NCBI GenBank assembly: GCA_027864655.1 | Contig: JAQAZG010000009.1 | Coordinates: forward strand, 62,001-126,000 | From: Oleispirillum naphthae | Lineage (GTDB): Bacteria; Pseudomonadota; Alphaproteobacteria; Rhodospirillales; Rhodospirillaceae | DNA: 64,000 bases | Direction: 5' to 3' | Shown: positions 7,599 through 15,849 of the stretch, piece by piece | Position numbering within the stretch: the first letter of the stretch is position 1 | How the letters are laid out: every line of letters starts with the position of its first letter | Position numbers and translations under genes: made by a program | Notes under the pieces: model-generated | The model's database searches: none | Seen by the model: the letters and a program-made list of their open reading frames with translations, nothing else | Told to the model about the DNA's origin: nothing

Positions 7599-9653
7599 AT
7601 GACAGACCTCCCGACTGCGGCGGCTTCCGCCGCGGGCAGCCCCGCCTACCCGCTTCTCGCCCAGGCCGGGCGGATCGGCCGCATGCGGCTCAAGAACCGC
7701 ATCGTCATGGGCCCGATGGGGACCAACTACGGCACCACCGACGGCTTCCCCACCGACCGCGACAAGCGCTACTACGCCGAGCGGGCGCGCGGCGGCACCG
7801 CGATGATCATCACCGAGGCGATGAACATCTCCAGCGGCGCGCGCAACCACAACAACTCGCTCTGCATCTATCACGACTGCTTCATTCCCGGCCTCGCCGA
7901 AATCGTCGATGCGATCAAGGACAACGGCGCCCTCGCCGTCGCCCAGCTCAACCACCGCGGCCAGCTTCTGCGCCGCTCGGTCCTCGGCATGGAACCGGTC
8001 GGCCCCTCGGCCGGCGCCCATCCCTTCACCGGCGAGCCGGTGCGCGCCCTTGCCGTGCCCGAGATTCGCGACATCCAGCGGCTGTTCACCGACGCGGCGC
8101 GGCGCATCTGGCGCGCCGGTTACGACGCCTGCGAAATCCACGCGGCCAACGGCTATCTCTTCCAGCAGTTCTTTTCGGAACGCTTCAACAAGCGCACCGA
8201 CGAGTACGGCGGCTCCCTGGAGAACCGCATGCGCCTGCTGCGCGAGACCGTGGAGATGATCGGCGACGCCGTGCCCGACCTGCAACTCATGGTGCGCATC
8301 AGCGCCAGCGAATTCACCGAGGGCGGCTACACCATGGAAGAGGCGATCGCCCTGGCCGAGACCCTGGAGCGCGCCGGTATCGTCGCCCTCGACCTCTCCG
8401 GCGGCTCCAACGAACACCCGAGCCTGTCGCGCTACTGCATCCAGCCGCCGTCGTTCCCGCGCGGCTGCCTCGCCCCCTATGCCAAGCCGTTCAAGGACGC
8501 GCTCGGCATTCCGGTGATCATGGCCGGGCGGATCATCACCCCCGAGGACGCCGAGTCGGTGCTCGCCTCGGAGAGCACCGACTTCGTCTCCCTCGGCCGC
8601 GCCCTGATCGCCGACCCGCACTGGGTGGGCAAGGCCCTCGGCGAGGTCAAGGCGCCGATTCGCCGCTGCATCTCGTGCAACGTCTGCTTCGAGCGGCTGA
8701 CCCTGGAGCTCGACGTTTCCTGCGCCGCCAACCCGATGGTCGGCACCGAGTTCGAGGCCCTGGAGTTCCTCGAACCGCAACTCTTCGCCGGCGCGCTGCC
8801 GACGGACGAACGCAAGAACGTCCTCGTCCTCGGCGCCGGAGTCTCCGGGGCGGAGACCGCGCGCATCGCGGGCGGACTCGGCCACCGCGTCGAAATCTGG
8901 GAACAGTCGGACGTCGCGGGCGGCCAGTTGCCCCTCACCACCGCGGCGCCGGACAAGGAAGACGTCAACGGCATCTGGATCTACCGCAAGGAGTCGCTCG
9001 CGGCCCTCGGCATCCCGATACGCACCGGCGTCGCGGTAAGCGCCCAGGCGCTGCGCCGGGCCGCCCCCGACCTGATCGTCGTCGCCACCGGAGCGAAGCC
9101 GCGGCCCCTGCCGGTGAAGATGGACTTCGCACCGCCGGTGCTGCAGTCCTGGCAGGTGCTGCACCATCCGGAGCGCCTCAAGGAGAAGGCCCACGTCACC
9201 ATCATCGGCGGCGGCATGGTCGGCGTCGAGACCGCCGACCTCCTGGTCACCCGGGGCTGCACCGTCACCATCATCGAGATGCGCACCGCGCTCGCGCCGG
9301 AACTCGCCCGCAACAACCGCTTCGAGATCGTGCAGCGGCTGGAAGCGGCGGGGGTGCGGATCATCACCGGCGCGCGCATGCAGCGCACCGAAGGCAACGG
9401 CGTCGTCCTCTCCATCGACGGAGCGGAAACCACCGTCGATCTCGGCGATGCGGTGATCCTCGCGGTCGGCTCGCAGCCCAACCGCGACTCCCTGCAGGCG
9501 GTCGAGGATTCGGGCATTCCCTACGTGCTGGTCGGCGACTGCAACAAGCCCGGCGACTACCGCACCGCAGTGCGCGACGCCTCGATGACGGCGCTCTCGA
9601 TCAACCACATGCCCCGGAAAAAGCGGCATGAACCGCTCCACGCCTCCGGCTGA
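7599..9653 (+). CDS. Old-yellow-enzyme-type NADH:flavin oxidoreductase with Fe-S cluster (enoate reductase / 2,4-dienoyl-CoA reductase type)
   Basis: 684 residues in three domains. Residues 15-365 are an FMN TIM barrel with the family signature EIHAANGYLFQQFFS, then N-x-RTDEYGGSLENR. Next is a Fe-S motif CISCNVC with a fourth Cys twelve residues on. From about 405 comes an FAD/NAD part with two dinucleotide motifs (VLVLGAGVSG and VTIIGGGMVG). This architecture (FadH, 2-enoate reductase, trimethylamine dehydrogenase relatives) reduces C=C bonds with NAD(P)H. Next to a PrpF-type isomerase it could reduce an unsaturated polycarboxylate; that is inference. It lies between the PrpF-type gene and the hydrolase in one apparent operon. 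Confidence 0.85.
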   Translation: MTDLPTAAASAAGSPAYPLLAQAGRIGRMRLKNRIVMGPMGTNYGTTDGFPTDRDKRYYAERARGGTAMIITEAMNISSGARNHNNSLCIYHDCFIPGLAEIVDAIKDNGALAVAQLNHRGQLLRRSVLGMEPVGPSAGAHPFTGEPVRALAVPEIRDIQRLFTDAARRIWRAGYDACEIHAANGYLFQQFFSERFNKRTDEYGGSLENRMRLLRETVEMIGDAVPDLQLMVRISASEFTEGGYTMEEAIALAETLERAGIVALDLSGGSNEHPSLSRYCIQPPSFPRGCLAPYAKPFKDALGIPVIMAGRIITPEDAESVLASESTDFVSLGRALIADPHWVGKALGEVKAPIRRCISCNVCFERLTLELDVSCAANPMVGTEFEALEFLEPQLFAGALPTDERKNVLVLGAGVSGAETARIAGGLGHRVEIWEQSDVAGGQLPLTTAAPDKEDVNGIWIYRKESLAALGIPIRTGVAVSAQALRRAAPDLIVVATGAKPRPLPVKMDFAPPVLQSWQVLHHPERLKEKAHVTIIGGGMVGVETADLLVTRGCTVTIIEMRTALAPELARNNRFEIVQRLEAAGVRIITGARMQRTEGNGVVLSIDGAETTVDLGDAVILAVGSQPNRDSLQAVEDSGIPYVLVGDCNKPGDYRTAVRDASMTALSINHMPRKKRHEPLHASG

Positions 9654-9689
9654 GCCGCCTCATGCCACTGGTCAGATCAGGGAGGAAAC

Positions 9690-10490
9690 ATGACCGACCG
9701 TCCGCCTCAATACGAACTCTACGCGATCCGCTATGCCACCCGCGACGCCCGGCGGGCGGATCATTTCATCGGCGGAGACCCCCACGACGGGCCGATGCCG
9801 ATGGACTACTTCCTCTGGGTGGCGATCGGCGCGGAGAAGACCGTCGTCATCGACACCGGCTTCACCAAGGAGGTCGCCGCGCAGAGGAAGCGCACCTTCC
9901 TGCGCGACCCCATCGAGGTGCTGCCGCAGCTCGGCGTCGCCCCCGCCGAAGTCAGCGACGTGGTGATCACCCACATGCACTACGACCACGCGGGCAACCT
10001 GGAACGCTTCCCCAAGGCCTGCTTCCACATCCAGGAGAAGGAAGTCCAGTTCGCCACCGGCCGTTACATGCGCTACCACAACATCTCCCACTCGTTCGAA
10101 CCCGACGACGTGTGCGACCTGGTGCGGCTGAACTTCAAGGCGCGCGTGGCGATGTACGACAGCCCGGCGGATCTCGCCCCGGGCATCCGCCTGCATCCGG
10201 CCGGAGGCCACTCCCTCGGCCTGCAGTTCGTCAGCGTCTACACCGCGCGCGGCTGGGTGGTGCTCGCCTCCGACGTGTCTCACTTCTACGAGAACATGGA
10301 GGCCGGGCGGCCGTTCCGCACCGCCGTGCACATCGGCGAGATGATGGAAGGCTTCGACGCCCTCTATCGCGTCGCGCCGTCGCCGCAGCATATCGTCCCC
10401 GGCCACGACCCGCTGGTGATGAGCCGCTACCCCGCGGCGCGTCCCGACCTGGAAGGGATCGCCGTGTCCCTGCACGCCTCCCCCCATTAA
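9690..10490 (+). CDS. Metallo-beta-lactamase-fold hydrolase (AHL-lactonase-like)
   Basis: 266 residues with the metal-binding motif H95-M-H97-Y-D99-H100 (HMHYDHAGN), a later GGHSLG histidine near 173, an Asp in VLASDVSHFY near 193 and a C-terminal GHDP histidine near 233. This is the full two-metal site of the lactonase-like group. Such enzymes open lactones or hydrolyse thioesters and related bonds. The start is ATG 9690 after GGGAGG. As the third gene of the PrpF/flavoprotein operon it could hydrolyse a lactone or ester intermediate; a quorum-quenching role is possible but the context does not support it. Confidence 0.82.
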   Translation: MTDRPPQYELYAIRYATRDARRADHFIGGDPHDGPMPMDYFLWVAIGAEKTVVIDTGFTKEVAAQRKRTFLRDPIEVLPQLGVAPAEVSDVVITHMHYDHAGNLERFPKACFHIQEKEVQFATGRYMRYHNISHSFEPDDVCDLVRLNFKARVAMYDSPADLAPGIRLHPAGGHSLGLQFVSVYTARGWVVLASDVSHFYENMEAGRPFRTAVHIGEMMEGFDALYRVAPSPQHIVPGHDPLVMSRYPAARPDLEGIAVSLHASPH

Positions 10491-10620
10491 GCGTGCATGG
10501 GATGTCGCGCGATGCCCCCCTCATCGCGCGCACCTCTCCCGGCCCGGGTGGCGATGCCGTCCGGGCCGAGGGAGAAATTTCGAAGCATCGAAGAGAGTAT
10601 GAATTGTAAGGCCCCTTTCG

Positions 10621-10646
10621 GCGGCCGGCTTTATAAGGCCGGCCGC
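10621..10646. terminator. Bidirectional terminator between the hydrolase gene and tarD
   Basis: Stem GCGGCCGGC / GCCGGCCGC around TTTATAAG, followed by CGCTTTTTATG on the plus strand. On the other strand the flank is GAAAGGGGCC, a weaker tail. It lies between convergent genes and can serve both. Confidence 0.65.
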
Positions 10647-10670
10647 CGCTTTTTATGCGGGGCCGGCGCC

Positions 10671-11837
10671 TCAGTTCGCAAGGCGGGCGATCGCGTTCCT
10701 CAATTCCGGCTTTTCCTCCAGGCCGAAGCCCGGCGCATCGCTGGGGCGCACCTGGCCGCCGCCGAGGGCGCAACTCGGCGCGTAGCCGCCGAACGGCTGG
10801 AACACCCCCGGATAGGCCTCGCAGCCGCCGAGTTCCAGGCCCACGACGATGTGCAGGTTGATCAGGTGGCCGCCGTGCGGATGGGCGGAGCGGCGGTCGA
10901 AACCGTTGGCCTCCAGCATGTCGATCATCCGCGCGTATTCGGTGAGGCCGTAGCTCAGCCCCGCATCCATCTGGAAGATGTCGCGCCCCGGGCGCATGCC
11001 GCCGTAGCGCGCGAGATTGACCGCGTCGGCCAGCGAGAACAGGTTCTCGCCGGTGGCGATCGGCCCGTCGTAGACCTCGGCGACGCGGCGGTTGAGGTCG
11101 AAGTCGAGGGGATCGCCGATCTCTTCGTACCAGCGCAGGCCGTAGCCCTTGATCGCCTCGGCGTAGGCGAGGGCCGTATCCAGGCCGAAGCGGCCGTTCG
11201 CATCCACCGCGAGGCCGGCGCCGCTGCCCGCCACGCCCAGCGCCTCCTCGATGCGTTCGAGGTCGCGCGCCAGGGACGCGCCGCCGATCTTCATCTTGAA
11301 GCCGGTGAAACCCATGTCGCGGTACGCGGCGAATTCGTCGCGCAGGGTGCGGCCGCTGCCCGGCGGATAGTAGTAACCGCCCGCGGCGTAGACATCGGCG
11401 CTCTGCGACTGCGGGGCGCGGCCGAAATGCCGCGCGATCAGCACGTGCGCCGGAACGTCGGCGAGCTTGGCGTTGAGGTCCCAGATCGCAAGCTCCAGGG
11501 CGCCGACGGCGGCGGCGCGATCGCCGTGACCGCCCGGCTTTTCGTTGCGCATCGCCGCGGCATAGACCTTGCCGGGGTCGAAGCGCAGGCCGCTCTCGTC
11601 GAGCAGGGAGGCCGGATCCGCCGCGCGCAACCGCGGGATGATGCGGGCGCGCAGGATGCCGCCCTGGGCGAAGCGGCCGATCGAATCGAAGCCGTAGCCG
11701 GTGACCGGCCTGCCGTTGCGGATGACGTCGCTTTCCACCGCGACCAGCGACACGTCGTGCTCGGCGAAGCTGACCACGGCGTTGGCGATGTTGCCTTCGA
11801 GAGGAACCGAAACTTCTCGGATATCGACGATGCGCAT
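10671..11837 (-). CDS. tarD: D(-)-tartrate dehydratase, enolase superfamily
   Basis: 388 residues, one fewer than the characterised Bradyrhizobium TarD as I recall it. The catalytic set falls in register: K181/K183 in FKMKIGG, metal ligands D212 (VDANGR), E238 (WYEE) and E264 (ATGENLF), and H321 in HPHGGH. The early motif GYGF-S-GRFAQGG and EKPGGHG near 100 also match. It should dehydrate D-tartrate to oxaloacetate in the cytoplasm. I chose ATG 11837, where the family begins (MRIVDIREV). The gene diverges from a regulator-controlled region with a double palindrome at 11957-11986, 120 bases upstream. The lyase, permease and fumarase downstream on the other strand fit C4-diacid use. Confidence 0.87.
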   Translation of the reverse strand: MRIVDIREVSVPLEGNIANAVVSFAEHDVSLVAVESDVIRNGRPVTGYGFDSIGRFAQGGILRARIIPRLRAADPASLLDESGLRFDPGKVYAAAMRNEKPGGHGDRAAAVGALELAIWDLNAKLADVPAHVLIARHFGRAPQSQSADVYAAGGYYYPPGSGRTLRDEFAAYRDMGFTGFKMKIGGASLARDLERIEEALGVAGSGAGLAVDANGRFGLDTALAYAEAIKGYGLRWYEEIGDPLDFDLNRRVAEVYDGPIATGENLFSLADAVNLARYGGMRPGRDIFQMDAGLSYGLTEYARMIDMLEANGFDRRSAHPHGGHLINLHIVVGLELGGCEAYPGVFQPFGGYAPSCALGGGQVRPSDAPGFGLEEKPELRNAIARLAN

Positions 11838-11956
11838 GCTGCCCCGCGGATTGTGCAAGGTGGGGGGCGCCACGGACCGCCGGATCTTGCCCGGGCAGGG
11901 GGAGGCTCCGGGCACCGGCAGGGGGGAGAGAGCCGGCCCGGCGCCGCGGCGCCTTT

Positions 11957-11986
11957 ATGTTCGGACATTTATATATGTCCGAACAT
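11957..11986. promoter_or_regulatory. Predicted UTRA-GntR double operator before tarD
   Basis: Two copies, ATGTTCGGACAT and ATGTCCGAACAT, each ATGT-N4-ACAT and each the reverse complement of the other, separated by TTATAT. The ATGTCc/gGACAT core matches the pair at 12835-12877 on the other side of the regulator gene. This fits control of tarD by the GntR protein encoded at 12009-12761. Confidence 0.65.
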
Positions 11987-12008
11987 GAGAGTCAAGCCCC
12001 TTTCGCGC

Positions 12009-12761
12009 TCAGGCGGGGGTGTTGGGCTGACGGGTCAGGCGCATGGTGAAGGTGAAGCGGTCGGCGGGGAGGATGCTCTCCGACACCACGAAGGCCTCGC
12101 CCGCCATATCGACGTAGTGGCGGACGATGCGCAGCGCCAGCGAGGCGGGCGGCACCCCCAGCGCCGCGGCCATCGCCTCGGAAACCAGGGTGGGCGCGAT
12201 GGTCTGGCGCACCTCCGCGATCCGGCGGCCGTAGTGCCGCTCGATCATCGTGGCGATCAGCAGTTCGGGGTGTTCCCGCACCATTTCGCGCACCGCGGAA
12301 TAGGTTTCCTCGGCGTAGATGTCGGTCCAGACGATCGGCGTTTCGTCGTCCGGGCCGGTGACGCGCACCGCCGAAAACCGCACCCAGCGCGTCCCCGCCG
12401 GGCGGCCGAAGGTCTTGGCGAAGGTGCGGTCGGCGATGATGTCGGCGACCTCGCGGATCACCCGCTTGTGATCCACGCCGAACTGGCTCAAGTCCTCGAC
12501 GCTGCTGATCGACGAGCGGTAGAGGCTGGCGGTGGGCGTCGACTCGACGCGGGTGCCCGCCTTCTTGCGCCGCGAGATCAGGCCCAGTCCCTGTAGCTCC
12601 CGCATTGCGGTGCGGATGGTATGGCGGCTCGCGCCATATTGCGCGCACAACTCCATCTCCGTCGGCAGATGCGAACCGACGGGGAAGCGGCCGGAGGCGA
12701 TTCCTTCGGAAAGATCCCGCGCAACCTGCGCGTAGAGCGTCTCTTTCATACTGATATTCAT
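12009..12761 (-). CDS. GntR-family transcriptional regulator, UTRA (HutC) subfamily
   Basis: About 250 residues. An N-terminal winged helix (LYAQVARDLSEGIASGRFP, then PTEMELCAQYGASRHTIRTA) is followed by a UTRA ligand-binding domain (ETPIVWTDIYAEE, then ASLALRIVRHY). I chose ATG 12761 (MNISMKETLYAQ), with GGGA about nine bases upstream; MKET at 12749 is also possible, and the longer open frame to 12836 runs into an operator. The protein is flanked by ATGTCNNGACAT palindromes, upstream (12835-12877) in front of itself and the lyase gene, and at 11957-11986 in front of tarD. It is therefore the probable regulator of tartrate or related acid use and of itself. Confidence 0.87.
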   Translation of the reverse strand: MNISMKETLYAQVARDLSEGIASGRFPVGSHLPTEMELCAQYGASRHTIRTAMRELQGLGLISRRKKAGTRVESTPTASLYRSSISSVEDLSQFGVDHKRVIREVADIIADRTFAKTFGRPAGTRWVRFSAVRVTGPDDETPIVWTDIYAEETYSAVREMVREHPELLIATMIERHYGRRIAEVRQTIAPTLVSEAMAAALGVPPASLALRIVRHYVDMAGEAFVVSESILPADRFTFTMRLTRQPNTPA

Positions 12762-12834
12762 AGCAAATCCCAGACCGGCTTGACAGCGAATCCTCCGGCG
12801 GCGGCACGGCCCGCCACCGCCGGTTTGCGTCCCC

Positions 12835-12877
12835 ATTATGTCAGGACATAACGGCTTGAATTATGTCCTGACATAAT
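12835..12877. promoter_or_regulatory. Pair of UTRA-GntR operators between the regulator and lyase genes
   Basis: ATTATGTCAGGACATAAC (12835-12852) and ATTATGTCCTGACATAAT (12860-12877) are near-perfect palindromes, seven bases apart, in reverse orientation to each other. A partial copy, ATGTCC, follows at 12881. They lie in the divergent promoter region for the GntR gene (minus) and the lyase gene (plus, start 12931). Confidence 0.7.
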
Positions 12878-12930
12878 ATAATGTCCGTATATTAAATCGA
12901 CAGGCCCCAATAACATAAGGGAGGATTTTC

Positions 12931-14298
12931 ATGGCGTTAGGCTTTTCCGGAACGTCCTGCACCGTTCTCGATTCCATACTCTATCGCGATGCCTTCGGCA
13001 CGCCGGAAATCCGTGCGGTCTTCTCCGACCGCGCCCTCATCGACCGCTACGTCGAGGTCGAGGTGGCGCTCGCCCGCGCCGAGGCGAAGTGCGGAGTGAT
13101 CCCGCAGGCCGCGGCGGAGGAGATCGCCGCGAAGGCGGATTCCGCCAGGCTCGATTTCGACATCCTCCGCCACGAGACGGAGATCGTCGGCTACCCGATC
13201 CTGCCGCTCGTCCACCAGCTCTCCAAGATGTGCGGCGCAGGCGGGCGCTACGTGCACTGGGGCGCCACCACCCAGGACATCATGGACACCGCCGTGGTGT
13301 TGCAGGTGCGCGCCGGTCTCGACATCGTCGCCGCCGACGTCGCCGAGCTGCGGCGCATTCTCGCCGCCCTTGCGCTGCGCTACCGCGACACCCCGATGGC
13401 CGGGCGCACCCATCTGCAGCACGCCCTGCCGATCACCTTCGGCTACAAGGTCGGGGTGTGGCTCGCGATGTTCGACCGCCATGCCGAACGCCTGGAGCAG
13501 GTGCGTCCGCGCGTCCTCGTCGGCGAGTTCGCCGGCGCGGCGGGCACCCTGGCCTCCCTCGGCGACCGCGGCCTCGACGTGCAGGACGCGCTGATGGCGG
13601 AGCTCGGCCTCGGCAGCCCCGCCGCCACCTGGCACGTCGCCCGCGACGGCTTCGCCGAAGCGGTCAACCTGCTGGCGCTGATCACCGGCTCCCTCGGCAA
13701 GATCGGCTACGACGTGATGATGCTGATGGCGAACGAACTCGGCGAGGTGTACGAGCCCTTCGTCACCGGGCGCGGCGCCTCCAGCACCATGCCGCAGAAG
13801 CGCAACCCGATTTCGAGCGAACTGATGCTCGCGAGCGCCAAGGCGGTGCGCCAGCAGGCCGGCCTGATGGTCGATGCGATGGTGCAGGACTTCGAACGCG
13901 CCACCGGCCCCTGGCATGCCGAGTGGATCGCCATCCCCGAAAGCTTCGTCCTCACCGCGGGTGCGCTGAACCAGGCCCGCTTCATGCTCGGCGGACTGAT
14001 CGTCGATGCCGCGCGGATGCGCAGCAACCTCGACATCACCAACGGCCTGATCGTCTCCGAAGCGGTGATGATGGGGCTCGCCCCCCACACCGGCCGCCAG
14101 GAGGCGCACGACATCGTCTACGCCGCCTGCCGCGTCGCCGCGGAGGAGAAGCGTTCGCTCGCGGACGTGCTCGCCACGGTGCCGGAGGTGACGGCGCATT
14201 TCGACCGCGCCGCGATCGACCGGCTGACCGATCCCGCCAACTATCTCGGCGTTGCGCCGCAGATGGTGGACCGGGTGCTCGGCCGCGCCGAACGCTGA
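12931..14298 (+). CDS. Class II fumarase/aspartase-superfamily lyase (3-carboxymuconate cycloisomerase or adenylosuccinate lyase-like)
   Basis: 455 residues. The superfamily signature SSTMPQKRNP is at 284-293, with the other catalytic stretches GRYVHWGATTQDI near 108 (the HxGATxxD pattern) and AGRTHLQHALP near 155. The start ATG 12931 has GGAGG upstream. The TQD/THLQ pattern and length suit PcaB-like and adenylosuccinate-lyase-like members, which add or remove fumarate-type leaving groups. A housekeeping role is unlikely given the operators shared with the GntR/UTRA gene, so it probably handles a C4-diacid adduct or lactone related to tartrate. The substrate is unknown. Confidence 0.8.
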   Translation: MALGFSGTSCTVLDSILYRDAFGTPEIRAVFSDRALIDRYVEVEVALARAEAKCGVIPQAAAEEIAAKADSARLDFDILRHETEIVGYPILPLVHQLSKMCGAGGRYVHWGATTQDIMDTAVVLQVRAGLDIVAADVAELRRILAALALRYRDTPMAGRTHLQHALPITFGYKVGVWLAMFDRHAERLEQVRPRVLVGEFAGAAGTLASLGDRGLDVQDALMAELGLGSPAATWHVARDGFAEAVNLLALITGSLGKIGYDVMMLMANELGEVYEPFVTGRGASSTMPQKRNPISSELMLASAKAVRQQAGLMVDAMVQDFERATGPWHAEWIAIPESFVLTAGALNQARFMLGGLIVDAARMRSNLDITNGLIVSEAVMMGLAPHTGRQEAHDIVYAACRVAAEEKRSLADVLATVPEVTAHFDRAAIDRLTDPANYLGVAPQMVDRVLGRAER

Positions 14299-14408
14299 CC
14301 GCCCCCCGAACAGGACGGCGCTTCGCCGTCGTTTCCCGCCGCGAAGCGCCGGGTTGTGCAGAGTGTGCCAACCGTGCTTCCGCACGCAGAAAATCAGGGG
14401 TTCATATT

Positions 14409-15836
14409 ATGTCCGACAATCCGTTACCCGCGAAATCCCGGCTGCTGTTTTCCGCCGGGCTGCCGATTCTCGTCATGGCGGCGCTGTGGCTCCTGCCCGT
14501 GCCCGCAGGCCTGAGCGTCAAGGCCTGGCACATGTTCGCCATCTTCGCCGCGATGATCTGCGGCATTCTCACCCAGCCGCTGCCCTCGGGCGCGGTGATG
14601 ATCGTCGCGCTGTCGGTGGCGATCTTCACCGGCACCCTCAGCCAGGGCAAGGCGCTGGTCGGCTTTTCCAACGGCACGGTATGGCTGATCTTCTGCGCCT
14701 ATGTGCTGTCGCTCGCCTTCATCAAGAGCGGGCTCGGACGCCGCGTCGCCTACAAGCTGGTTTCGATGTTCGGCGGCAGCAGCCTCGGCATCGCCTACGC
14801 GCTCGGCATCACCGACCTCATCATCGCCCCGGCGACGCCCTCGGTCACCGCCCGCTCCGGCGGCATCATCTTCCCCGTCGCCCGCGCGATCAACGAGGTG
14901 CTCGGTTCCGGCCCCGGCCCGACCGGCAAGAAGATCGGCGACTTCCTGACGATGTGCTGCTTCCAGGTCACGCCGATCACCGGCGCGATGTTCCTCACCG
15001 GCATGGCGGCCAACCCGCTCGCCGCGAGCCTCGCCAAGCAGAACCTCGACATCGAGATCAGCTGGGGCGGCTGGGTTCTCGCCGCGGCGGCGCCGTGCCT
15101 GGCGAGCTTCGTGCTCACGCCGCTGCTCGTCTATGCGCTGCTCCGCCCCGAGCTCAAGCGCACCCCCGAAGCCCGCGAGATGGGCAAGACCGCGCTCGCC
15201 GAGATGGGCGCGCTCAGCCATGCCGAAAAGCTGGTGGGCGTGGGCTTCGTGCTCGGCCTGCTCGGCTGGGGCACCAGCCTGATCACCCACCTCAGCGCCA
15301 CCACCGTCGCCTTCGGCCTGGTCGCCTACCTGCTCGCCACCGGCACCCTGGAGTGGAAGGACATCCTCAAGGACCATGCGGCCTGGGATACGGTGATCTG
15401 GTTCGCGGTGATCATCAGCCTCGCCACCGGACTCACCGACCTCGGCTTCGTCAAGTGGATGACCACCAAGGTCGGCGCGGGGATGACCGGCTGGAGCTGG
15501 ATGACCGCCTTCATCGTGCTCTGCCTCGGCTACGTCTACGTGCACTACATGTTCGCCACCGCGAGCGGCCACGTCGCGGCGCTGTTCGTGCCGTTCACCG
15601 CCACCGCGATCGCGGCGGGCACGCCGCCCCTGATGGCGGCGATGGCCTTCGGCATTCTCTCCAACCTGATGTGGGGAATCACCGAATACGCGGGCGGCCC
15701 GGGGCCGATCTACTTCGCCCAGGGCTATTTCCAGCGGCCGCGCTTCTATTCCATCAACTTCGTGGTGGTCAGCGTCAACGTCGCCCTGACCCTGAGCATC
15801 GGGCTGATCTGGTGGAAGATCATCGGCTACTGGTGA
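14409..15836 (+). CDS. DASS-family dicarboxylate permease (tartrate/succinate antiporter type)
   Basis: 475 residues and about 12 hydrophobic segments. Family landmarks include SNGTVWLIFCAYVLS near 85, the re-entrant loop IIAPATPSVTARSGG near 140, TGMAANPLAA near 200 and ATASGHVAALFVPFTA near 385. It belongs to the CitT/TtdT branch of divalent anion:Na+ symporters and exchangers in the inner membrane. Lying between the lyase and fumC on the same strand (110 bases after the first, 13 before the second), it probably imports tartrate, or exchanges it for succinate or malate. The start codon is embedded in ATTATGTCCGACAAT, which resembles the local operator. Confidence 0.87.
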   Translation: MSDNPLPAKSRLLFSAGLPILVMAALWLLPVPAGLSVKAWHMFAIFAAMICGILTQPLPSGAVMIVALSVAIFTGTLSQGKALVGFSNGTVWLIFCAYVLSLAFIKSGLGRRVAYKLVSMFGGSSLGIAYALGITDLIIAPATPSVTARSGGIIFPVARAINEVLGSGPGPTGKKIGDFLTMCCFQVTPITGAMFLTGMAANPLAASLAKQNLDIEISWGGWVLAAAAPCLASFVLTPLLVYALLRPELKRTPEAREMGKTALAEMGALSHAEKLVGVGFVLGLLGWGTSLITHLSATTVAFGLVAYLLATGTLEWKDILKDHAAWDTVIWFAVIISLATGLTDLGFVKWMTTKVGAGMTGWSWMTAFIVLCLGYVYVHYMFATASGHVAALFVPFTATAIAAGTPPLMAAMAFGILSNLMWGITEYAGGPGPIYFAQGYFQRPRFYSINFVVVSVNVALTLSIGLIWWKIIGYW

Positions 15837-15849
15837 GATGGAGGATCGG

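Noticed and set aside
7542-9641. Long minus-strand open frame opposite the flavoprotein gene
   Set aside because: Antisense shadow of a clear old-yellow-enzyme gene; no ribosome binding site and no recognisable motif.
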